Source: DATHZQ01 sp965216945 (GTDB taxonomy: Bacteria; Actinomycetota; Acidimicrobiia; Spongiisociales; UBA5794). Taken from it: a DNA stretch of 64,000 bases. Positions 57,966-64,000 of the stretch are shown here, one piece after another; position 1 is the stretch's first letter; every line of letters starts with the position of its first letter. The position numbers and the translations under genes are program-made. Under the pieces are notes generated by a model, which saw only the letters and a list, made by a program, of their open reading frames with translations, was not told the origin of the DNA and did not search any database. The stretch spans positions 2,356,001 through 2,420,000 of the forward strand of contig CBDCGU010000003.1 of assembly GCA_965216945.1 (NCBI GenBank), written 5' to 3'.

Positions 57966-58439
57966 ATGCAGACGGCCACGGAAGAGCCGACGTTCGTATC
58001 GATGGCGTTCGACGATCTCCCGGCACCGGACTTCGCAGACGTGGTGGTCGTCGCCATCCCCTCCGGCGTCGATCCGATCCCCGCCGATCCGGTGTGGTGG
58101 GTCGAGTCGGTCTTCGACGTGCGGTCGACACCGTGGTGGGTGCGTGCGCTGTTTGCGTTGCGGCAGGCCATCGTCGGGTTGCTGGGGATCCCGCGGGGCG
58201 ACACCTCGATGTTCCACGTGTCGGGGGCTCGGGGTGAAGAGGCGTTGATCGCCGTCAATGACCGGCATCTCGACTTTCGCGCCGCCGTCGGAATCGACAC
58301 CGATCGGCGGCTGCTCCGCATCACAACGGCCGTCGCCCTCCACGGCTGGCGCGGCCGGCTGTATTTCGTCCCCGTCGGCATCCTGCACGGCCCAATCACC
58401 CGATCGATGGCCAACGCCGCGGTCCGCAGACTCGGCTGA
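57966..58439 (+). CDS. DUF2867 family protein
   Basis: A 157-residue protein resembling DUF2867: DFADVVVVAIPSGVDPIPAD, WWVRALFALRQAIVGLLGIP, then VNDRHLDFRAAVGID. The family is soluble and of unknown function, related to polyketide-cyclase-like folds. The ATG follows GGAGGG by four bases. It is the likely target of the divergent TetR regulator. Confidence 0.75.
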   Translation: MQTATEEPTFVSMAFDDLPAPDFADVVVVAIPSGVDPIPADPVWWVESVFDVRSTPWWVRALFALRQAIVGLLGIPRGDTSMFHVSGARGEEALIAVNDRHLDFRAAVGIDTDRRLLRITTAVALHGWRGRLYFVPVGILHGPITRSMANAAVRRLG

Positions 58440-58515
58440 ACGAGGACGCACGTCGACCGGCGCCGTCGGCGTGACCGGTAGGCTCGCACGCAGCTTCGAT
58501 CGGGAGGTGCGCGAC

Positions 58516-59502
58516 GTGACGAGGCTCGGCTACCAGATACCGTCCTTCGACGCCGACGGCGTCGACAACACGAACCGCTTCGAGACGATCGCGGCGTCGG
58601 CCCGAGCGGCGGAGGCAGGTGGTGCCGACACCGTGTTCGTGATGGATCACTTCTATCAGCTCCCGGGACTCGGTCCGCCTGACCATGCGATGCTGGAGTG
58701 CTACACGCTGCTCGGTGGGCTGGCCGGGGCGACGGAGCGGGTGCGGCTGGCGTCGCTCGTGACCGGCAACACATACCGGAACCCCACCTTGCTGGCCAAG
58801 GCGGTGACCACCCTCGACGTGATCTCCGGCGGCCGGGCGATGCTGGGCATCGGGGCCGGCTGGTTCGAACTCGAGCACGAGGCTCTCGGCTACGAGTTCG
58901 GCACCTTCACAGACCGGTTCGAGAAGCTCGAGGAAGCACTCCAGATCATCGGTCCGATGTTGCGCGACGAGCGTCCGACGGTCTCGGGCAAGCACTACCG
59001 AGTGGTCGACGCCATCAACCAGCCGCCTCCGATTCAGGAGAAGCTGCCCATCATGATCGGTGGGGCGGGTGAGAAGAAGACGCTGCGGATGGTTGCGCAG
59101 TATGCCGACGAGAGCAACCTCATCTGCGGCGACTTCGACATCCCCCGCAAGATGGAGGTGCTGGCGGGCCACTGCGAGAACCTCGGCAGGGACGTGGGCG
59201 AGATCGCCGTGTCGTGGCTCGGTTCAGTGATGATGGGAGAGACGACGGCGGAAGCCGAAGAGCTGCGAGATCGCTTCCTTCGTTTGCGCGGCTTCGACCC
59301 GACGGCGATGCCCGAGGAGCAGCAACGGGCTCTGGCGGCTCGGATGTTCATCGGCGATCCCGACACGGTCGCCGAGCAGGTGCAGACCCGCCTCGTCGAC
59401 CGGGGTCTCCCCGGCCTGACCTTCAATCTCCCCGCATCGTGGCATCGCCCCGACCTGGTGGAGCTGACGACGAGAACCCTGGCTCCACTCTTCAACGGCT
59501 GA
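58516..59502 (+). CDS. LLM-class flavin/F420-dependent oxidoreductase
   Basis: A 328-residue luciferase-like monooxygenase-fold enzyme. Visible are LGYQIPSFDADGVDNTNRFE, GADTVFVMDHFYQLPGLG, ATTL-like AVTTLDVISGGRAMLGIGAGW and LPIMIGGAGEKKTLRMVAQY. These are typical of F420-dependent members in actinobacteria. The substrate is unknown. The GTG at 58516 has GGGAGG eight bases upstream; the GTG at 58507 would overlap it. It lies 77 bp after the DUF2867 gene on the same strand. Confidence 0.9.
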   Translation: MTRLGYQIPSFDADGVDNTNRFETIAASARAAEAGGADTVFVMDHFYQLPGLGPPDHAMLECYTLLGGLAGATERVRLASLVTGNTYRNPTLLAKAVTTLDVISGGRAMLGIGAGWFELEHEALGYEFGTFTDRFEKLEEALQIIGPMLRDERPTVSGKHYRVVDAINQPPPIQEKLPIMIGGAGEKKTLRMVAQYADESNLICGDFDIPRKMEVLAGHCENLGRDVGEIAVSWLGSVMMGETTAEAEELRDRFLRLRGFDPTAMPEEQQRALAARMFIGDPDTVAEQVQTRLVDRGLPGLTFNLPASWHRPDLVELTTRTLAPLFNG

Positions 59503-59612
59503 GCAAGCGCCGCGGCTACTGAATCTTCATCCTTGCGCCGCCTCGCGGCGAAGGGAGTGTCATCTGGGCTCCGTACATTGCCGGCGCGAGATTCGAAGAC
59601 GGAGAGGGAGTC

Positions 59613-59819
59613 TTGACGCGCAAACGGACTGCGCGACTGGTAGTTGCGGCGCTCGCGACCGGTGCCACAGTTGTCGCGGCGGCGCCCGGCGTCGCAGACT
59701 CGAGGCACGAGCAGGCGCGACATCACGTCACTTCGAGTGATGTCGCGCCTGGCGGCGCTGTTCTTGTCAACGGTCGGACTCGGTGTCAGGTCCTGACGTC
59801 GGTGGCGCTCTTTCGGTGA
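59613..59819 (+). CDS. Truncated secreted protein (68 aa, TTG start)
   Basis: The frame begins with an export signal: RKRTARLVVAALATGATVVA then APGVADS (cleavage near residue 30). Only about 38 residues follow, ending inside the convergent HNH gene. A strong hairpin (59712-59751) lies within the frame. The likely reading is a secreted protein whose body was lost when the HNH gene arrived. A ribosome site (GAGGGAG) precedes the TTG by only two bases, so expression is uncertain. Confidence 0.4.
   Translation: MTRKRTARLVVAALATGATVVAAAPGVADSRHEQARHHVTSSDVAPGGAVLVNGRTRCQVLTSVALFR
59712..59751. terminator. 15-bp perfect hairpin downstream of the HNH gene
   Basis: CAGGCGCGACATCAC (59712-59726) and its exact complement (59737-59751) enclose a 10-base loop. 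It lies 16 bp beyond the stop of the minus-strand HNH gene and is probably that gene's terminator, inside the remains of the secreted-protein frame. Confidence 0.7.
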
Positions 59820-60909
59820 GGGGTGGGAGGAAGCGGCGGCGTTGGGGTGGGGTGTGGGGGTCGATGGTGTGGCCGCGGCCGTGGATGACGATGTGGTGGT
59901 GGTACCAGCACAGGGTGGTGAGGTTGTCGGGGTCGGTGCGGCCGCCTTGGGACCAGGGGGTGATGTGGTGGGGTTGGAGCCGGTAGCGGGATTGGCAGCC
60001 GTCTGCGGTGCAGCCGTCGTCGCGGTGCAAGACGTAGCGGCGCAGTTTGGGTGGGATGACCCGGCTGGTGCGGCCGAGGGCGAGGGGGGTGCCGTCTTCG
60101 GCGGTGCCGATGGTTTCGATGGCGCCGTCACAGAGGATGCGTTGGATGGTGTGGATGCCGACTCTGGGTCCGGATTCGATCCTGGCGTCCACCAGGTCAG
60201 CGTCGGCGCTCCTGGTCGTGGAGGTGTCGACGAAGACGGTGAGCAACGGTGTCTGCGATGGGGTATCGGCGCCGGGGTTGCCGTCGAGGGTGTCGTGGCA
60301 GATGGCAGTGAGGGCGTCGGCGCGGCGTTGCGGAGCCGTCGTGCGTTCACACCGCTGGTCCTGTGGAAACGAATCGGCGCGTTGGGTGATGGCCTTTTCG
60401 ATGAGCCGCCAGTCGTAGCCGGCGAACTCGCCATACAACCGTCCCATGGCTTGATCCAGTGAGGACTGCATCACCAGATGCCGCCGCTGGAACGCCTCTC
60501 GTTCGTCGATGGGGGTGAACCTGCGGTGCCGGGCAGCGAGACGGCGCACGCCGGCGATGTCGAACCCTGCCGAATGCTGCAGGGTTTCGGTGGTGGCCCC
60601 GGTTGAGGCGAGACGGGCCGTCACCGCACAGCGGGCGAAGGACTGGTCACCTTGGGCGAGGGGGACCCGCAGTTCGGGCCGGTCGGCGGTGGTACGAGTC
60701 GCACGCACGAGGCGGCGGGCGGTCTCAGAGTCGATGTCTGCTCGGGCGGCGACCCACTCAGCCAGGTTGCGTGACCCGTCGAGACGGGCGACTTGGGCCA
60801 CGTCGAGCCGGTCCAACAACGCCATCTGCATCGCCCGCAACCGGCCGATCCGCTGCTCAGCTTCGACCAGCGTGCTCTCGAGTTGGTCGACGGTCCATGT
60901 ATCGAACAT
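59767..60909 (-). CDS. DUF222/13E12-repeat family HNH endonuclease
   Basis: A 380-residue protein. The N-terminal DUF222 region starts TVDQLESTLVEAEQRIGRL and runs to about 290. The C-terminal HNH nuclease has YVLHRDDGCTADGCQSRYRL, then PHHITPWSQGGRTDPDNL and LCWYHHHIVIHG, with zinc-type Cys and the HH...N...H metal site. These genes occur in many near-identical copies in actinobacteria and behave like mobile elements. A remnant of a second copy's N-terminus lies at 61247-61310. Confidence 0.92.
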   Translation of the reverse strand: MFDTWTVDQLESTLVEAEQRIGRLRAMQMALLDRLDVAQVARLDGSRNLAEWVAARADIDSETARRLVRATRTTADRPELRVPLAQGDQSFARCAVTARLASTGATTETLQHSAGFDIAGVRRLAARHRRFTPIDEREAFQRRHLVMQSSLDQAMGRLYGEFAGYDWRLIEKAITQRADSFPQDQRCERTTAPQRRADALTAICHDTLDGNPGADTPSQTPLLTVFVDTSTTRSADADLVDARIESGPRVGIHTIQRILCDGAIETIGTAEDGTPLALGRTSRVIPPKLRRYVLHRDDGCTADGCQSRYRLQPHHITPWSQGGRTDPDNLTTLCWYHHHIVIHGRGHTIDPHTPPQRRRFLPPLTERAPPTSGPDTESDR

Positions 60910-60955
60910 GGCTACATGATGCCAAGAGGGTGTGACAGAATCGGCTTCGCTGCGA

Positions 60956-61246
60956 CTACTCCGAGGAGTGCCAGGGATCCGTCAATTCGACACCGGTGCG
61001 TTCGAAGTCCTTTGCGTTGCGGGATGTAAGAGGTGCCTCGTGGCTGCGGGCGATGGCTGCAATCTCGCCGGCGGCAACGCTGATCGGGGCGGTCGGCACG
61101 CTCCCGCCGGGCTGGGACCTCGTCGAAGTGGATCGCGGCGGGGAGATCGAACGGGAGCACGCGGTCGTGGAAGTCGTCGGTCAGGAGATGTTCGACAGCA
61201 TCGGCCAACTGCCTACGGCGCTGGCCAGGGTCGACGCGTGCCGCCT
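60956..61246 (-). pseudogene. vapC-type PIN toxin pseudogene (N-truncated, frameshifted)
   Basis: Minus-strand sequence encodes the C-terminal part of a VapC toxin: GQRRRQLADAVEHLLTDDFH, VLPFDLPAAIHFDEVPARRE, then after a +1 shift near 61086 ISVAAGEIAAIARSH and SRNAKDFERTGVELTDPW. The N-terminal third with the first catalytic acids is missing. The conserved Asp of 'VADAxIAA' is Gly here. It cannot be active. No vapB antitoxin is present. Confidence 0.75.
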
Positions 61247-61310
61247 ATTGACCGTACGCTGCTCAGCCTCGATCAGCGTACGTTCGAGTCTTTTGAAACT
61301 GCATGTGCCG
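61247..61310 (-). pseudogene. Remnant of a second DUF222/HNH gene N-terminus
   Basis: About 20 codons (SFKRLERTLIEAEQRTVNRR) match the start of the neighbouring HNH protein (DQLESTLVEAEQRIGRL), and the DNA is clearly similar (61258-61295 against 60853-60890). The match then breaks off at the vapC fragment. This marks a recombination or insertion junction. Confidence 0.65.
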
Positions 61311-61346
61311 CATTCGGTGTAGGCCAGCTGCGTTGAGCCGGGGCGC

Positions 61347-62165
61347 CTAACTTGCCAGCGACATCGAGTGATGCCAACCCGTCGCGTCGTGGATCCACAC
61401 GAAGGAACGGTCTAGTGCAACGACCCAGAGTTCCATGTCGTCGAGTGTGTCGAGTCTAAGCGTCGGGAGACGATCGAATCCGTCACCTGCCTCGAGACTC
61501 CAGGCGGGACGCCATGTGCTGTCGGGCACCAGAATCAATACGCGGTGTGAGGCATCCTGCAGCTTGACCTTGCCGACGTGGCGCTTGAGGGGATCTATCG
61601 CGATGAGGCCACTCAATGCGGCGGCCAAGTCGTCGGGATCTGAAGGGGCGAAGCCGCCCCACATCGGCAACAAACGCACAGAACCTGAGCCGTCTGTCGC
61701 CGGAACTGGCCGACACGATATCGTTCGCTGCCTGCCGAGGAGGGTCATGATCGAACGCTCGGGTTCGGCCTGGTCGTACTCGCCACTCGCTGACAAGGTC
61801 CAGCGAAATCGAGTCGGGTCGTCGATGCCTAGGTCCTCGCACTGGGTCAGCAGTGGCACGAGGTCCTGGGCGACCTTTCTGAGCTTCGGGATTCCCGACC
61901 TCGGGGCCCCGTGGGTAGGCGCGGCTAGAGCGATCAACCAGTCGGATCGCAACCGCGGTGCCTCGAGCGGCGGAATAGACGAAAGCTCACACATGGTCTC
62001 GGAGGTGAGCCGCATCACCTCCACTGCGTGCGCGCCGTCATCCGATCGGAAATCAATCGGATTGCCTGGGCCGCAGTAGTTGAGCCCGACAGCTTTGACA
62101 GCCTCATAGATGGCGCCGGCATGGCGCTCGACTTCGGAAGCGCCAGGCCAACGCCTCGCCCTCAA
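61347..62165 (-). CDS. Hypothetical protein, 272 aa
   Basis: The family is not recognised. The protein is soluble with mixed alpha/beta character (VERHAGAIYEAVKAVGLNYC, DDLAAALSGLIAIDPLKRH, LWVVALDRSFVWIHDATGWH). The frame opens with a TTG that overlaps the reductase stop (TTGA), so it may be read through coupling; no strong ribosome site is visible. Codon use is less GC-extreme than in the neighbours. With the vapC remnant and HNH gene beside it, this looks like part of an acquired patch. Confidence 0.6.
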   Translation of the reverse strand: MRARRWPGASEVERHAGAIYEAVKAVGLNYCGPGNPIDFRSDDGAHAVEVMRLTSETMCELSSIPPLEAPRLRSDWLIALAAPTHGAPRSGIPKLRKVAQDLVPLLTQCEDLGIDDPTRFRWTLSASGEYDQAEPERSIMTLLGRQRTISCRPVPATDGSGSVRLLPMWGGFAPSDPDDLAAALSGLIAIDPLKRHVGKVKLQDASHRVLILVPDSTWRPAWSLEAGDGFDRLPTLRLDTLDDMELWVVALDRSFVWIHDATGWHHSMSLAS

Positions 62166-64000
62166 CTACACCCCTTGCTGTCCCCGCAGTTGAGGCAGCG
62201 GTAGCAGCTGCCGTTCCTCACGGTGATGTGGCCGCAGGTGTCGCAGAGGGGGGCGTCGCCCATCTTGTCCGCCAGCACCGCTTGGACGGCGGCCGTCTGG
62301 ATGTCGCCGGCCGGCGGCGCCGCAACGGCCGTCACCGCGCCCGCTGCAGCAGCTCCGCCGCCATTCGAAGCAGCAGCAACGTACGTCCCCTGCGTCACCG
62401 GAACCACTGCCTCGTCCTCGTCCACGAACTCGGCCGCCGCCACCTGCGCCTCGATGTCTCGCTCCTTGGCTGCTTCTTCGAGGCCGAGTTGGACGCCTGC
62501 ATCCAGCGCGGCGCCCTTCGGGGGCTCGGGGAGCTCCATGGTGCGGTCGGGTGGGACCTGGGCCAGCTCGTCTCGCTCGAGGTACTCGACGCCGAGGGCA
62601 CGGAAGACGTAGTCGACGATCGAGTTGGCCATCTTGATGTTGGGATGGCCCTCGACCATGCCACGGGGCTCGAACGTCTGGAAGGTGAACGTGTCGACGA
62701 ACTCCTCGAGCGGCACGCCGTACTGCAGACCCTTGGAGACGGCGATGGCGAAGCAGGACAGGATCCCGCGTAGCGTCGCTCCCTCCTTGGCGAGGTCGAG
62801 GAACAGCTCACCGAGTGTGCCGTCCTCGTACTCACCGGTCCGCATGAACAGCTTGTGGCCACCGACGCGTGCCTCCTGGGTGAAGCCGCCGCGACGGGCC
62901 GGCAGGAGGAACCGCGGCCGCGGCAGGTCGGCGTACGCCTCGGCGGGGGAGATGCCCGGCTGGAACATGCCGGCGTGGATCGTGCCGTGACCGGTCGTCA
63001 CCAGCTCCCGCTCCTCGGCGAGCGCCTCCTCGAGACCCTCGTTCTCCTCCTCGGACACGCCGTCGTCGGACGTGGCCGACAGGGGCTGGCTGGCCTTCGA
63101 GCCGTCGCGGTACAGCGCCATCGCCTTGAGACCCAGCTCCCACGACATGTGGTAGCTCTCCTCGATGTCGGCGACCGTGACCTCGTTGGGCATGTTGATC
63201 GTCTTCGAGATCGCCCCCGAGATGAACGGTTGCGCCGACGCCATCATCTTGATGTGGCCGACGTGGTGGATGAACCGCTCGCCGTAGCGGCCGTTCTTGT
63301 TGGCCGTGTCGAACACCGCCAGGTGCTCGTCGCGGAGGTGGGGTGCTCCCTCGATGGTCTGGCGCCCGCAGATGTAGTCGTTGGCCTCGCGGATGTCGGC
63401 ATCGGAGAAACCGAGGGCCTTCAGCATGTTGAACGCAGGGTCGGTGTACTGCTCAGGAGTGAAGCCGAGCCGCCGCATCGTCTCCTCGCCCAAGGTCCAC
63501 TGGTTGAAGGCGAAGCCCAGCTCGAAGACACCGGGCAGCACGTCCTCGATCTTGTCGACGTCGTCGGCGGTGAAGCCCTTTGCGATCAGCGTCGCCGTGT
63601 TGACGTGCGGCGAGCGGTGCAGGCTCATCGTCCCCACCACGTAGTCGAGGATCTGCTGGATCTGGTACTCGCCGTAGCCCAAGCGATGCAGCGCCGGGGC
63701 GATCGACTGGTTGGCGATCTTGAAGTAGCCGCCACCGGCCAGCTTCTTGAACTTCACCAGTGCGAAATCCGGCTCGACCCCCGTGGTGTCGCAGTCCATC
63801 AACAGACCGATGGTGCCGGTTGGCGCCAGCACCGTTGCCTGGGCGTTGCGGTAGCCGTGCTCGGTGCCCAGCTGCACTGCGGAGTCCCACGCCCGGTGCG
63901 CCTCGCCGAGCATGTCGGCAGGGCAGACGTCCTGGTCGACGCCGACGACCGTGTGCGACACCCCGTCGTACATCGACTGCTCCACCCCGTACGCAGCGTT
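62162..64000 (-). CDS. Second class II ribonucleotide reductase, C-terminal part (runs off window)
   Basis: The last 612 residues of a large adenosylcobalamin-dependent reductase; the frame is open at the right edge. Visible are TVLAPTGTIGLLMDCDTTGV, FKIANQSIAPALHRLGYGEY, GAISKTINMPNEVTVADIEE, a TSCPD-like domain near LRGILSCFAIAVSKGLQYGV, and the C-terminal CDTCG...CYRCLNCG redox/zinc tail. It is of the long type (about 950 residues), unlike the 639-residue enzyme at 1568-3487. Catalytic N-terminal motifs lie outside the window. Confidence 0.95.
   Translation of the reverse strand, partial: NAAYGVEQSMYDGVSHTVVGVDQDVCPADMLGEAHRAWDSAVQLGTEHGYRNAQATVLAPTGTIGLLMDCDTTGVEPDFALVKFKKLAGGGYFKIANQSIAPALHRLGYGEYQIQQILDYVVGTMSLHRSPHVNTATLIAKGFTADDVDKIEDVLPGVFELGFAFNQWTLGEETMRRLGFTPEQYTDPAFNMLKALGFSDADIREANDYICGRQTIEGAPHLRDEHLAVFDTANKNGRYGERFIHHVGHIKMMASAQPFISGAISKTINMPNEVTVADIEESYHMSWELGLKAMALYRDGSKASQPLSATSDDGVSEEENEGLEEALAEERELVTTGHGTIHAGMFQPGISPAEAYADLPRPRFLLPARRGGFTQEARVGGHKLFMRTGEYEDGTLGELFLDLAKEGATLRGILSCFAIAVSKGLQYGVPLEEFVDTFTFQTFEPRGMVEGHPNIKMANSIVDYVFRALGVEYLERDELAQVPPDRTMELPEPPKGAALDAGVQLGLEEAAKERDIEAQVAAAEFVDEDEAVVPVTQGTYVAAASNGGGAAAAGAVTAVAAPPAGDIQTAAVQAVLADKMGDAPLCDTCGHITVRNGSCYRCLNCGDSKGCS

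Overview
The window looks like a chromosomal segment of a high-GC actinobacterium, most plausibly from the class Acidimicrobiia or a neighbouring lineage. The class-level placement is inference. Seen in the sequence: GC-rich codon use with many GTG and some TTG starts, a homodimeric AceE-type pyruvate dehydrogenase, class II (B12-dependent) ribonucleotide reductases, an F420-type LLM oxidoreductase, a 13E12/DUF222 HNH gene, and an actinobacterial-type LexA box. About 64 genes or gene remnants are supported, with one tRNA (Glu, UUC).

Layout. 0-6.3 kb: two tiny ORFs with strong Shine-Dalgarno sequences, then a minus-strand nucleotide group (dGTPase, class II RNR, 5'(3')-deoxyribonucleotidase), a small molybdopterin-fold protein, a Tam-like methyltransferase and an alpha/beta hydrolase. 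6.3-19 kb: a frame-disrupted small gene, a class V aminotransferase-like enzyme, an ASCH-wHTH protein, a TauE/SafE permease, a NarL-type two-component pair, an ECF sigma factor overlapping an O6-alkylguanine transferase fused to an Ada zinc domain, a DUF885 peptidase, a double DUF427 protein, serA-DUF1015 and a 91-bp tandem repeat. 19-24 kb: aceE, tRNA-Glu with a duplicated 3' end, and a membrane adenylate/guanylate cyclase. 23.8-30.5 kb: a sugar-type ABC importer with a nitrilase, divergent from a regulator that fuses a GntR DNA-binding domain to a solute-binding-protein domain. 30.6-38.3 kb: a stand-alone LigD polymerase domain, an IspD-like remnant, ispD, an array of structured hairpin units, a secreted crystallin-fold protein, an ECF sigma/anti-sigma pair, dxs and a leader-only Flp-prepilin-like peptide. 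38.4-46.7 kb: LtrA, an MBL hydrolase, a third ECF sigma factor, MFS, SDR, Usp, a class I glutamine amidotransferase-like protein, a quinone oxidoreductase and a LysM-M23 endopeptidase. 46.7-56 kb: an SOS-box gene pair, a DUF4389 membrane protein, a 599-residue protein with a WXG-like N-terminus, and an operon of a 31-residue-repeat protein, a metzincin and a HEAT protein. 56-64 kb: YitT, MscS, a TetR/DUF2867 pair with palindromic operators, an LLM enzyme, then a small accessory patch (truncated secreted ORF, HNH gene, dead vapC, hypothetical gene) ending in a second class II RNR that runs off the edge.

Themes. Deoxynucleotide supply and control (two RNRs, dGTPase, deoxyribonucleotidase), DNA repair (MGMT-Ada, LigD Pol, an SOS box) and the MEP isoprenoid pathway (dxs, ispD) recur. 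The strongest candidates for something undescribed are the four-unit hairpin array at 32983-33540, whose stems differ between copies by compensatory changes, and the GntR-solute-binding-protein fusion regulator at 27949-29427. No complete phage, CRISPR array or canonical defence island was seen.
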